DNA of 64,000 bases from Adiantum capillus-veneris (lineage: Eukaryota > Streptophyta > Polypodiopsida > Polypodiales > Pteridaceae). Positions 45,815 through 57,303 of this stretch are shown one piece after another. The notes under the pieces were generated by a model that did not search any database, was not told where the DNA came from, and saw only the letters and a list, made by a program, of their open reading frames with translations. The stretch is from contig CM043958.1 in the NCBI GenBank assembly GCA_014529385.2, positions 143,960,734 to 144,024,733 on the forward strand, read 5' to 3'. The position numbers and the translations under genes were made by a program. How positions within the stretch are numbered: the stretch's first letter is position 1; every line of letters starts with the position of its first letter.

Positions 45815-45933
45815 ACGGTTCTGATAATGCCGCCAAGGCTTCTCTAGGTTTGTCGAAGCTGTTACAGGCTTAGACACTTCAAGCGAGAAATCAATAGCAA
45901 CACACGAACAGAAATTGCAAAATCATTGAACTT

Positions 45934-45936
<3 letters not shown>

Positions 45937-46027
<91 letters not shown>
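45937..46027. repeat. (GA)n microsatellite in LTR D
   Basis: About 45 uninterrupted GA units. The open frames on both strands over it are artefacts. Confidence 0.95.
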
Positions 46028-46030
<3 letters not shown>

Positions 46031-46148
46031 ACACGGCACGATGGAGTTCCGCGCCCAGATGCATTGGCCCCAAAGACTGGCGCCCCTTTCGGTATTTCTT
46101 TATTATTGCTCATGGTAAAGTACAACTCTCGAGGGTCCTCATCCCTGT

Positions 46149-46705
46149 GAGGATAAGTGGTGCTAATCCTATAATTAAGACTTAAAACTTGATACTTAAG
46201 ATCAAACTAAGACTCAAGAGATTGACTGTGTGTGTGATGGATTGAATGATTGCTTTAAAATTGATTACAATAGGCTCCTTATATAGGAGACGAAGAGACA
46301 CAAATGAAAAGACACGTCTCATGGTGAAGAGACGCGACTTCAGATGTAAAGACACATCCTTTCGGCGAAGAGCTACAACCATTGGACGAAGAGTCTCAAC
46401 CGTAGAGCGAAGGGGTGTGATCAGTCGTGGAAGGAGTGTGGCTTTTGGTGAAGAGGCATGTCTCTTGAGCGAAAGGTCGTGACTATCCAAGCGTAGGGGT
46501 CCTCCTTGGCATGGCACTTTGCATATTTGCAACTAGGAGTAGATGTAATACTGCAACATAGTCACAATTGTTGGTATGGCACTTTGCGTATCTGCAACTA
46601 GGAGTAGATGTAATACTGCAACATAGTCACAATCGTTGGCATGGCAGTTTGCTTATCTGCAACTAGGAGTAGATGTAATACTGCAACATAGTCACAATCG
46701 TGACA
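46149..46705. mobile_element. Insertion of unknown type inside LTR D
   Basis: Compared with the related LTR E, D has extra sequence between TCCTCATCCC and GTCTCTGAGACTCTGCG. The insert begins TGTGAGGATAAG and ends ATCGTGACA, so it has TG...CA ends and may be a small solo LTR. It contains CCTTATATAGGAGAC (TATA-like, about 46275), a degenerate series of CGAAGAG-type units (about 46290-46480) and three 65-base tandem units. No clean target duplication was recognised. Confidence 0.5.
46506..46700. repeat. Three tandem 65-base units
   Basis: Units start at 46506, 46571 and 46636, each beginning TTGGCATGGC or TTGGTATGGC and ending GTCACAATCG or close. They differ at only a few positions. Confidence 0.9.
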
Positions 46706-47149
46706 GTCTCTGAGACTCTGCGTCTAGATGTTCCGCAGAGTGAGGCCGTGGGTTACTTATAAGCAATACAAGGGTTGCCTAAAAGAAGAGCCCCAAAAGC
46801 AGGTCTCTTAAAAGCACTAAACCCCAAAAGCATTTGCTCTCAAAGGTAGCGTTGGAAAGCCAAAGGGTGCCAGCATGATTTGTGGAAATCCATATAGCTT
46901 GCCACGTGGCATCAACATCGTAGATCGTGGAAAATCCGTACAGTAGGCCATGTCAGCATGTGGCACGTTTTACGAAAAACCTCCTTAGATTTCAAGCTTT
47001 GGGTTTTTAGGGTTGTAGGCTCCACGATCGGTGCTCAGAAGTCCCTTAAGGTTCAGTTCTTCAGTCTCTCTTGTCCACGCGGCCATTTCTCTTCTAGTTG
47101 GACATGCCACATCATCACTTTGTGACAGTAGTCCTCACATGCGGACTTG

Positions 47150-47527
47150 CTTTATCATTGTAATGTGGAGCAAAAGTGATTTATGGTGAATGCTCCGGAT
47201 GAGTGCTTAGCGCGTGCTCAAGGTTCCTCTTACTACATGAGAGAGTTTCTTTTACTTCATGTGAGAGATGTGCAATAGACTAGAGAGAGGAGTGATATTG
47301 TGTGTGAAGGTTTTGTGAGTGATAGAGAGAGAAGAAGATTAACACCGGATGGGGTTCCAAACCCCCCTCCAAGGGCCCCCCTCTTTGTCGCTGAGATGTA
47401 TTTGCTTTAGATTGCATAAATGCTGATACAATGGTCCTAGATGCTGATGGGATCTTGCGGTAGACTCAATTCTCTTGAGTATATGAATTTCATTTAAAAG
47501 CCGGTTTACGCTTCTGTCTTTGTGACA
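47150..47527 (+). repeat. LTR L47 with following primer site
   Basis: The 3' end TTTGTGACA at 47527 is followed after one base by TGGTATTAGAGC (47529-47540), an initiator-Met-type primer site with one change. The left end is not firmly placed. The segment 47163-47410 is related to 27687-27930. It lacks the motif shared by the other LTRs, so it is a separate family. Confidence 0.6.
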
Positions 47528-47540
47528 ATGGTATTAGAGC

Positions 47541-48005
47541 AAGGTCATCTCTCTCTTTTCTAAGAGATTGACGACTCTCGGTAGATTGCAGAAATGGAAG
47601 GAGGTGAGATATAGGTCAATCTCCTCCAGCAGCAGGTGGTAGAGTTGCAGAAAGCTCTCTCGCATCTAGAAGTTCAAAAGATTCTCCATACTCTTGAAAA
47701 AAAGAAGAAGAAAGCGCAGTTTGAGCTGGGAAAATCCCACAGAACTCCAAATTGCAAGAACCTTAGAAAGATCCTCTAGTTGGAACCTAGAAGAATGCTC
47801 AAGAACGTCATATGCGGTTTAATCCAAAGATTCAAGAATAGAATCCTCCTGATTCTACTCAGTTCTCTTTTATGAAGGATTCGGATGACAGTCCCTTAAG
47901 AGGACATGGTCGTTGAAGATCCGCCACAGCATGAAGTGCAATCAAAGGAAAGATCCCCTTTCGTCAAGGAGTCTGAAGATAGAAAGGAGCATCATCATAA
48001 GAAGC
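47541..48005 (+). other. Start of L47 interior, cut by LTR L48
   Basis: About 465 bases of apparent 5' interior with Lys/Glu-rich coding potential from ATG at about 47594 but with an early stop. It ends where minus-strand LTR L48 begins. No domain was recognised. Confidence 0.4.
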
Positions 48006-48500
48006 TGTCACAAGACGGGCACCACGTGCCAACGGAAAAGAACAGACTCAACAACTTTAAGCACTTCAAATAACAACTGAACTGAAAGAGATAGAAAGAG
48101 CACATGCGACGCGGAGTGGCGGAATTCCACCCCAGAGAGTATTGGCCCCAAACCTTGGCGCCCCTTTCGGTATTTCTTTATATTACTTGAACTCAGTACA
48201 ATGCCAATACTCGCGCTTTGCACCTTCTCATTGAAGCGTGCCAGAGATTGAGCCCTCTGCACTTATTTAAAGGCCCTTGGACTTGAAAAGCAGTTTACAT
48301 GATAAGCTTGAAACTCGAAAGCAACTAGTCCAAAAGCTTGCACTGAAAATCAGCCAGCGTAAATCATTGAAGTCTGTACAGGCTGCCACGTCTGCAGAGT
48401 CAACGTGAAACGTGGAAATCCGTACAGGTTGCCACGTTAGCAAGTCAACGCAAAATCTGGGTGTTCGTACAGTCTGTTGCCACGGCATCAACTGAATACG
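48006..48500 (-). repeat. Minus-strand LTR L48
   Basis: On the minus strand it ends GGTGCCCGTCTTGTGACA at 48006 and carries the shared motif at 48157-48176. Its other end (near 48490-48500, by comparison with L60) is approximate. L60 (60466-60874) is the same family in the opposite orientation: both have GTTGATG(A/C)CGTGG near the start and TTATTTGAAGTGCT before the end. Confidence 0.65.
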
Positions 48501-48569
48501 CAAGTCCTCCTGTGTGTGTGGGTCTTGCTTTATTTATTCACTTTAGGTCACTTGGGCCCCATCGGATGG

Positions 48570-48616
48570 GGGTCAACAACAACACATGAACAAAAACTTC
48601 ACATTAGTGAACTTTA

Positions 48617-48684
<68 letters not shown>

Positions 48685-49053
48685 GCCCAGAGGTATTGGC
48701 CCCAAAGTTTGGCGCCCCTTTCGGTATTTCTTTTTTATTAATCATTGCAAAGTACAACTCCCGAGGGACCTTTGCTCTTAGACTCTTCATCTAGATCCCC
48801 ATGCAGAGTGAGGCCCCAAGGGCTCTTCTAAATTTACAAGGGATGCCAAAAGTAGAGCCTCGAAAGCAGTTAAACTCAAAAGCAACTTGTTCCAAAAGCA
48901 TCAATTCCCAAAAATTGCCAAAAAGCAGCCAATGCAAATTACGAAATTCCATAGAGCCTACAACATCAACATGTCAGTGCAATCTTCGAAAATCCATATT
49001 GCTGTTCTGTTCGTACTGCCACGTCAGTAGTGCCACCTTATCAGTTTGTGACA
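48570..49053 (-). repeat. Element E 3' LTR
   Basis: On the minus strand it starts TGTCACAAACTG at 49053, right after a polypurine tract. The shared motif is at 48711-48730 and a (GA)n tract at 48619-48682. The end near 48570 is estimated by comparison with LTR D, which shares ACACA(C/T)GAACA before the GA tract. Confidence 0.75.
48619..48682. repeat. (GA)n microsatellite in LTR E
   Basis: About 32 GA units at the same place in the LTR as the tract in D. Confidence 0.95.
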
Positions 49054-49798
49054 TATCCCCCTCTTGAAAGAATTGTAATCGCCCTTGATTACATCTGCAA
49101 AACAAACAGAGGCCATACACCCGTTCGGTAGACAGTGACTCTAAGTACCGACGCACTAGACGAGACCAATCTAGCACTTGCACAAAGACGACAATCACTG
49201 AACATTCACGTCACATTCAAATCAAATCACATAGAATCCATGGAGATCTAGGACCATGATTTCTGGCAACGTATTTAGCAATCGTATCTAGATCCACATA
49301 GGATTTCACTTATTGCGATCATGCCCATATACGCATTTTGATCTAGGACCACGATGGCAACATATTTAGCAATCGCATCTAGATCCACATAGGACCTCAC
49401 TGATGTCGGATTAACCAATCCTTATTGCGATCATGTCCATAGACTCATTCTGATCTAGGACCATGATTCGTGACAACATATTTAGCAATTGCATCTAGAT
49501 TCACATAGAACCTCACTGATGTCGGATTAACTAATCCTATGTCCATAGACTCTCAAGATGAAATGCTACACTCATTTCGTCTTTCAAACCTGCACTCAAA
49601 CACGATCACATGAGTGAGCACAAAAATCAGATTCATTTCTGGAAACTCCCATTTCGAAGTACTTCTTTCATAAAGTCATCCAGCAGAATACTGTCAGTCC
49701 ATCAAGATCCCTGAAATCCAAAGGCAAATCAGTGACTTTATTCCTTCTAGGTTATCTGTGACAAAGGAGCGGAGTAACTCCTCTCTTGTGCAGTCCCA
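49054..49798 (-). other. Element E 3' spacer and polypurine tract
   Basis: TATCCCCCTCTTGAAAG at 49054-49070 is the reverse of a polypurine tract. The rest matches the B spacer reversed (for example CAGCAGAATACTGTCAG at 49681-49697 against CTGACAGTATTCTGCTG in B). It contains about three diverged copies of a roughly 110-base unit (GATCTAGGACCA(T/C)GAT, about 49220-49520). Confidence 0.75.
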
Positions 49799-50296
49799 TG
49801 TCACCAGGAGGTGTATTTTTTCCTGTTGCCTTCCGTAAATAAATACTATATATTTTTATTTATTTTTATTATTACTTGTTTTCCTTGAAACCCTTGAAAA
49901 GGTGCAAGTGGACATTGCATGGCCAGTGTGAAACGGCTGCGGCCGAATAGGTTTCTCACATCAGGAGTCTGGGTCGGTTAGTTTGGGACTGATCGGGCCA
50001 GTCAGCACTGAATTTTGTTGAGTATGGAAACCTGTGTGCGCCAAATGAGGTCTGGGTCACTCGGAAAGTCACTTATAACTTCATAAGTCAGTGGGAACTC
50101 AAAAGGGGCAAACTGGACACATGGTGGCTCCTGGTAGATTTGCCAGATCCAGCATGAAGAGGGGGCGCCCAACTTGAGAGGAGGCTGATGTTTGACTTTA
50201 AGTGACCTACAGTGTGTGTGTGAGTAGTGGGTGTAGGTCTACATCTTTAATGGAAAGCTTGCCTTCTCCTTTGTCTCATGTAGCGCGATGACTTGC

Positions 50297-52252
50297 TGTC
50301 ACAAACGGGAGCGTATAACAATATAAAATACATTCGGATAAATAGGATTTATCACTTAATACTGAAGCCAGAGTATATAGAGAGAAATAAATAGAGAGTG
50401 AGAAGATCGACACAGTACTGGGGACCAGAAGATGGGCTGGTCCCCCCCCCCGTAATAGTATCTTTATTACTGAGGAGAAGTCTATACAAGCACTTGAATC
50501 GAACGTATTACCACGTTCGTTCTAGAATAAGACTTGATGGTTCTCGGAAGCCTCAGCTTCCGATTCCTAGGGCAAAACCCTATTCCAAGGAACTTCCGTT
50601 CCTTATTCCAATTCCTCGAGAATCAAGGTTCTCGCCTCTGGATCTCACCTTCCAGACTTAGGGCATGGCATCCCTGTAACTCTTTTCCAACTCTCTTTCC
50701 AGAGTCCTCTTCCCGCAGAACAACTCTGCTTTCCCGGACACGAGGTCCTTACTTGGGAATCCCAACTTCCGGATCACAACTTGAGAGACTACCTCTCTCC
50801 GATCCGTGGATCTACTTCCCAAACTCGGGTACGAAACCCTTGGGCTGATGTGGCTCTAGTTCCTCAGAGCGCTTTTCTCCTGCAGAGGCTCATACCTTCC
50901 TCTGCTCCTACTCCCTCACTAAGAGGAAGTACACCTGCAAACAAATACTCAGAGTTCATAACATGAAAATCGTTACCTTCAAAGTCTCGACGCTCGAAAC
51001 GCAACTCCGTTCTCGAAAAGCAATTCCTCGGAAGAGATCTCTCCATAGAAAATCCTCTCTTCCAATCCTACACACAAAAGAGGTGTGTTCTCGGGTTCCT
51101 TCTCGTAAATCAGCCCCATCTACGACGTTTATGGACTGAAAACAGAGAAAAACAGCATCTGTCACGATGGAAACATGCTTTGTAGACACTTCTTCGCGAG
51201 GGAACTCGCGCACTGGGTCTTGGCGACATCTGGTACATTTGGGGCAGCCATGGGCATCACCGGCAACGTCTTCTTTACGGCAGAAATCTGCAACAGCATC
51301 TCCTCCTTGCAAAGATTGGTCCTCCTCCTGAGTAAGGGCATGTGATGCTTTTATAGCTCCTAGCCGCGGGCACGAATAGCTGCTCATGTAGAGATCGTGG
51401 CTGTTTTTTTTTTTTTTCCTTGTTCTGCCAGAAAAAGAGAGAGAGAAAACGCTGGCTGATCTGTTGCCTTATTTATCAGATGGCTGCCCACTTATTAAGT
51501 GGGCGGTCGGTCACCTTTAAAAATGGTCTGAATCTGTCCAAAAACTCAATAAAACCTTATAAGTTAAAAACAATGCTTTCACAGCACTTCCTAGGTGTCC
51601 CTGGATACAATCACATGCACAGTTGCAATGCAGACATAGACTTCCTCGCGGGAAAGCATCTGCTTTCCCGAAAGTCAATCCCGCTTTCTCAAAAAGCATC
51701 TGTTTTTCCTCAAAGTTTCCTCTGAACCCATCTTCATTCAAGTGGTTGCTTTTTCCTTGTGCACAATTCTAACACAGTTCGGAATTTCCTCCTGACTATG
51801 GATATTCCCTTTCCGATGCACCCGTCACCCACCTTGTGACACATCAGGAATACCCATCACCTAGTTCTTTCCTACCGAACTTACGGTACAATCTTCTTCA
51901 CGATGCTCTATGTCACCCATCCTATGACGCATCAGAGATGTCCGTTCCCGGATGGTCGGATACTTCTTTCCGATGCTCCTTGTTACCCATCCGATGTGAC
52001 GCATCAGAAGTACCCGTTCTTGGTGGCCTTACAGATATTCCCGTTCTCAGTGTTCCCGTCATTACTTTAAATGACGCACTAGGAATACTCTGTACTCGGA
52101 TGTCTCCAGTGAGAAAAGCCCTCTCACTTAAAATTCCAATAATTCATTTAGAATTATTTTTCCTTGGTGTTCCAAGCGAGAAGACCCTCACTTATAAATC
52201 CAATAATTCATTTAGAATTATTTTTCTGTAAGATGAAGCCAATTTAGCAACA
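50297..52252 (-). repeat. Element G 3' LTR (left copy)
   Basis: On the plus strand it starts TGTCACAAACGGGAGCG and ends TTTAGCAACA. The adjoining TCCCTCTTACTTATAA (52253 on) is the reverse of a polypurine tract. It has a C10 run where the other LTR has C22. The several open frames in this LTR occur again in the other copy and show no domain. Confidence 0.9.
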
Positions 52253-54599
52253 TCCCTCTTACTTATAAACAATTGTCCTCAACTGTAGAGGTCCAACTGA
52301 ACTGCCGTGGAGAAACCGGAAAGATTCCAAATCTTGCTCAATGGTGAGTTGAGCTAGTCCTTTCTCAAAAGAACTTAAAAATTAAATTAAACAAAAATTC
52401 AATAATTCAATACTTACCTTACCGGTTCATGTCTTTCCTCTAGGACCTCGAGGATATCCTTCACCTTTCATTAAAGTTACGAGCCATGTAAGAACTCGTC
52501 ATTCGCGTCTTTCCAACAGATTGGAAGTTTCCTCATCCGAGAATTTGTTAACTCAATTCCACCTTCTCAATTCCGAGAAGAATAAACCTCCTAGAAATCA
52601 ATCTAGGTCTATGTCCTTGCGCATAACCTTGCGCTATTAGTCCTGAGGATATTAAACCTCTTGTGTCCTCCCGCAGAGGGCATGTCGAGAGCATTAAGCT
52701 CATGTGAATCTTCCTATGGCAGAACAAGTGTGTCATCTTACCAAAGTAAGTTCTTATTCCGGGCTGTGAATCTTCCTATGGCAGAACAAGTGTGTCATCT
52801 TACCAAAGTAAGTTCTTATTCCGGGCCTTTGCTTTGGGTAGGCCAATTGTTCTGATCCAAAGTTTCCTTATCTAAGACTCTGCTAACTTGATTCTGTCTT
52901 CTCAAATTCGAGAAGAATAATCTTCCTAGAAATCAATCTAGGTATTTGTCCTTGCGTATAATCCTACGCTGTTAGTCCAGAGGGTATTAAACCTCTTGTG
53001 TCCTCCCACATAGGGAATGCCCAAGTCATAGAGCATTAAGTTCGATGTCTTTCTTCCACAATTTGCGATCACCTTAAAGAAGGTTCTTGTTCCAGGCCGT
53101 CGCTCAACGTAGGCGGACGGTTCAAGTACGAAGATTCCTTGTGCACGACAGCACTTCCTTCCAATCGTTTCCTCCTGCGAGTTATTACCACCAGCAGTGA
53201 TTTCCCGACGCCCATTAGCGTCTCTTCCTTACAAAATCATAAAAAATGATTCACCTTGTGAGCATCAATGACGATTTGCAAAATCTCAGGCATATAGGAT
53301 TCTAGCCATAGCATTTTTTGAACGTACGTTCAAACCCGGTTCACAATAGAGCGAACCCTCTTTGAATCTCAGGGATGTTCTCCCATATGTAATTCTTACC
53401 ATTTTGAAACGGTTGGCGAACTATATTCTTACGAACATAATAGTTCGAATTTATTCTAACAGCGTGTAAATGCTACTTGACCTGCTCATGGAGAAACATA
53501 TACCGCAACCAAAAGTTGCTATTGTAATGGTAAAGGCACATAGGGTACTCAATGATCAACCACCATTGGAAAACCTCTTCTCCGTAGAGAAACTCAAATT
53601 CCTTCTAGCAAACACATCTCAAATAGAGATTCTCGTGTCGGAATATTCTTGCGCGCAAAAAGGCGCTCAAGAGAGTATAACAAACTCTCGTCCAGTTCCT
53701 TGGCATAGGTCTGCATCTTCGTGTGTTATCCATGTACTCAAAAGTGTACATAATTCTTAAGCTGTGTTAAAGTTTCGGTGAACCTGGGAAATTACCTTCC
53801 CTTCGTAAGATCCTTAGAGCGAAGACGCTCAACTTGATGATCACTTGGCTCGATTAGAGCAAAACCCGCTCATCAAATAATCTAGGTTTTAATCCTTGGA
53901 TTCCTCAAGCACAGGCCGTAGTCGTCGCTTGTTCCTTTCCTCCTAAAGAGAGTGTTCATTCACTTGTGCAAAAAGCACTACCATATCTTCCCTTACCGTG
54001 TAGGAGGTGTGGGCTTAAATTGTATTCAAGCTTGATGAAAGCTTTTCTTTGCTGGAAAGCTCATAATGGTTCCTTCATAATGGTTCCTACCCGCAGTAGC
54101 AGGTAATCTATTCGGGAATTACCGGATACCGGATCAATAGTTGACCTTCCGGCTAGTTAAGCAAACCAATTCATCTCAGAAAACAATGTTTCAGTTTGAT
54201 CCTGCTCTCATAAACACTCGAGAGTGGTAGTCCCGGTTAGACATAACCATATCTTGTGCAAAAGAGCAAACAAGCACAATGCACTTTATGATTTCCTCAA
54301 AGATGTAACTTTGATTGAAAACCTGTCCTCTCACTTAAAGTTTGAGGGTCTTCTATTCAAGAACTCAGGAGTTAGATTGAATTCCCTTACTCCAAACTTT
54401 CTGTGTTCAATGATTCCCGTCCCACTACGGGGATCGGATTCTATGTACACTAAGGTGTACACTTTCAGCTTTTATTACTGACTCTACCATCTGCTGCAAA
54501 GTATTTTGCAGATGGGTTTACAAAATTCAGGCAAAAGTCCTTTGTTGAATTTCTTCATCTTTCCTTCCTCAGAGAGGATCGAGAGTGGAGCTACCTTGG
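52253..54599 (-). other. Element G interior without recognised coding domain
   Basis: No RT, RNase H, integrase or protease motif was seen on either strand. It contains internal repeats (52548-53042). Confidence 0.55.
52548..53042. repeat. Internal repeats of element G
   Basis: A roughly 160-base unit (TCGAGAAGAATAA..., CCTAGAAATCAATCTAGGT, TTAAACCTCTTGTGTCCTCC) occurs at about 52548-52704 and again at 52877-53042. Between them a 62-base unit is duplicated exactly in tandem (52703-52764 and 52765-52826, each beginning TGTGAATCTTCC). Confidence 0.85.
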
Positions 54600-55010
54600 C
54601 AAGAGTGAACCACTACTTTCTTTGACTCACTCGTGTTCCTATTGGGCAAACCCATCCCAATCTTCTTGGATGCCTTCCTCAAAGTGTAGAGGAAAAAAAT
54701 TTGTTGAAAAATTCAGCCTTGAATTGAATCCAAGTCTTGTTGTAAGTTCCTTGCAGAGCTTTGGTATACCACCAAGTACTTGCAATCCCCTTGAGGTGTT
54801 TGGTCACATGTCTCACCTTCAACGCTTTTCAGAAATTGCCTCCTGCAAAGGCAACTTCAAACTGTTGAATGAAAGCGGTAGCTTTTGGGACATCTTGCCA
54901 TCCGTCAAAAGTATCAAGCTTGACCAGAGTGTTCTAAGGTCTAAAGACCTTCTTCATATCCTTCCCGAAATGACGGGATTTCTTGGCTATGGTTTTGGAT
55001 TGATGTTCAT
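54600..55010 (-). pseudogene. Element G gag (capsid) remnant
   Basis: The minus strand reads DVPKATAFIQQFEVAFAGGN, then KALKVRH, WWYTKALQGTY and KTWIQFKAEFFNKFF. These align in order with the A1 capsid (LSFLQQFDKAYAGGNF, VRKAATF, QWWTTLLLQG, WIYFKQIFAAAW). At least two stops interrupt it. This places G in the Ty3/gypsy group. Confidence 0.8.
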
Positions 55011-55274
55011 GGATATTTTCTAGATTGTGAAGGATGTTGAGCATTCCGCTCCTTGGATTCTCTAGGATCTTGAGCATCATGCTCTCGTCGCCTTCTCAGA
55101 GAATCCCAAGTCTTGTGTCGACTTCTTGCAAAGAGAAAAAAATTTCCAACTCTGCAAGCTTTTTTTCCTGCAAGACTTAGGTTTCCGCCTGCTTACTTCT
55201 CTCTTGGCTTGTTATGGCTTCTTCCCGTATCTTCCCAGAGTCGTCCTCCTTTACAGAGAAAGAGAGGAGACCAT

Positions 55275-55286
55275 GCTCTGATACCA
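55275..55286 (-). other. Element G primer binding site
   Basis: Plus strand GCTCTGATACCA reads TGGTATCAGAGC on the minus strand, one base from the LTR end at 55288. Initiator tRNA-Met type. Confidence 0.85.
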
Positions 55287-55287
55287 C

Positions 55288-57303
55288 TGTCACAAACGGG
55301 AGCGTATAACAATATAAAATACATTTGGATAAATAGGATTTACCACTTATTACTGAAGCCAGAGGATATAGAGAGAAATAAATAGAGAGTGAGAAGATCG
55401 AGAAATAAATAGAGAGTGAGAAGATCGACACAGTACTGGGGACCAGAAGATGGGCTGGTTCCCCCCCCCCCCCCCCCCCCCCTAATAGTATCTTTATTAC
55501 TGAGGAGAAGTCTATACAAGCACTTGAACCGAACGTATTACCACATTCGTTCTAGAATAAGACTTGATGGTTCTCGGAAGCCTCAGCTTCCGATTCCTAG
55601 GGCAAAACCCTATTCAAAGGAACTTCCGTTCCTTATTCCAATTCCTCGAGAGTCAAGGTTCTCGCCTCTGGATCTCACCTTCCAGACTCAGGGCATGGCT
55701 TCCTTGCAACTCTTTTCCAACTCTCTTTCCAGAGTCCTCTTCCCGCAGAACAACTCTGCTTTCCTGGACACGAAGTCCTTACTTGGGAATCCCAACTTCC
55801 GGATCACAACTTGAGAGACTACCTCTCTCCGATCCGTGGATCTACTTCCCAAACTCGGGTACGAAACCCTTGGGCTGATGTGGCTCTAGTTCCTCAGAGT
55901 GCTTTTCTCCTGCAGAGGCTCATACCTTCCTCTGCTCCTACTCCCTCACTAAGAGGAAGTACACCTGCAAACAAATACTCAGAGTTCATAACATGAAAAT
56001 CGTTACCTTCAAAGTCTCGATGCTCGAAACGCAACTCCGTTCTCGAAAAGCAATTCCCCGAAAGAGATCTCTCCATAGAAAATCCTCTCTTCCAATCCTA
56101 CACACAAAAGAGGTGTGTTCTCGGGTTCCTTCTCGTAAATCAGCCCCGTCTACGACGTTTATGGGCTGAAAACAGAGAAAAACAGCAACTTGTCACGATG
56201 GAAACACGCTTCGTAGACACTTCTTCGCGAGGGAACTCGCGCACTAGGTCTTGGCGACATCTGGTACACTTGGGGCAGCCATGGGCATCACCGGCAACGT
56301 CTTCTTTACGGCTGAAATCTGCAGCAGCATCTCCTCCTTGCAAAGATTGGTCCTCCTCTTGAGTAAGGGCATGTGATGCTTTTATAGCTCCTAGCCACGG
56401 GCACGAATAGCTGCTCATGTAGAAATCGCGGTCGTTTTTTTTTTTTTTTTTTCCTTTCAATTTTTTTTTTTTCTGTTCTGCCAAAAAAAGAGAGAGAAAA
56501 CGCTGGCTGATTTGTTGCCTTATTTATCAGATGGCTGCCCACTTATAAAGCGGGCGGTCGATCACCTTTAAAAATGGTCTGAGTTTGTCCAAAAACTCAA
56601 TAAAACCTTATAAGTGAAAAACAATGCTTTCACAGCACTTCCTAGGCGTCCCTGGATGCAATCACATGCACAGTTGCAATGCAGACATAGACTTCCTCGC
56701 GGGAAAGCTTCTGATTTCCCGAAAGGCAATCCCGCTTTCTCAAAAAGCATCTGTTTTCCTCAAAGTTTCCTCTGAACCCATCTTCATTCAAGTGGTTGCT
56801 TTTTCCTTGTGCACAATTCTAACACAGTTCGGAATTTCCTCCCGACTATGGATATTCCCTTTCCTGTGCACCCGTCACCCACCTTGTGACGCATCAGAAA
56901 TACCCATCACCTAGTTCTTTCCTACCGAACTTACGGTACAATCTCCTTCACGATGCTCTATGTCACCCATCCTATGACGCATCAGAGATGTCTGTTCTCG
57001 GATGGTCGGATACTTCTTTCCGATGCTCCCTGTTACCATCCGATGTGACGCATCAGAAGTACGCGTTCCTAGTGGCCGTACTGATATTCCCGTTCTTAGT
57101 GTTCCCGTCATTACTCTAAATGATGCACTAGGAATACTCTGTACTCGGATGTCTCTAGTGAGAAAAGCCCTCTCACTTAAAATTTCAATAATTCATTTAG
57201 AATTATTTTTCCTTGGTGTTCCAAGCGTGAAAACCCTCTCACTTTTAAATCCAATAATTCATTTAGAATTATTTTTTTGTAAGATAAAGCCAATTTAGCA
57301 ACA
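55288..57303 (-). repeat. Element G 5' LTR (right copy)
   Basis: 2016 bp. It differs from the left copy by a tandem duplication of about 27 bases (GAAATAAATAGAGAGTGAG unit, about 55374-55429), a longer C run (55461-55482) and a longer T run (about 56436-56471), with few substitutions. Confidence 0.9.

Larger units (their letters stand above)
45860..47127 (-). repeat. Minus-strand LTR D, with an internal insertion
   Basis: On the minus strand it starts TGTCACAAAGTGATGATGTGG at 47127 and appears to end TGTAACA at 45860. The reverse of the shared motif is at 46079-46098. A (GA)n tract and a roughly 555-base insertion (46149-46705) account for its length. No interior is attached and no matching target duplication was found (GAAGC and GTAGT), so the boundaries are provisional. 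Confidence 0.7.
50297..57303 (-). mobile_element. Minus-strand LTR retrotransposon G (large LTRs, gag remnant), nested in F
   Basis: 7007 bp with two LTRs of about 2 kb (50297-52252 and 55288-57303) and perfect 5-bp duplication CTTGC (50292-50296 and 57304-57308). The primer site is at the left edge of the right-hand LTR, which fixes the orientation as minus. The roughly 3-kb interior has a Ty3-type gag fragment and repeats, but no RT or integrase was recognised. It is probably non-autonomous. Confidence 0.9.

Noticed and set aside
45815-45859. Second primer site for a minus-strand element beside LTR D (TTCTGATAATGCC)
   Set aside because: It matches the initiator-Met site poorly and lies more than 30 bases from the LTR end.
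50398-50966. Overlapping open frames in G LTRs (also at 55416-55996)
   Set aside because: They duplicate with the LTR, overlap in several frames and show no recognisable domain.
55275-55286. tRNA-Met gene fragment (CTCTGATACCA), also at 2897 and 42595
   Set aside because: No cloverleaf is present. Position beside LTR ends shows that these are primer binding sites.
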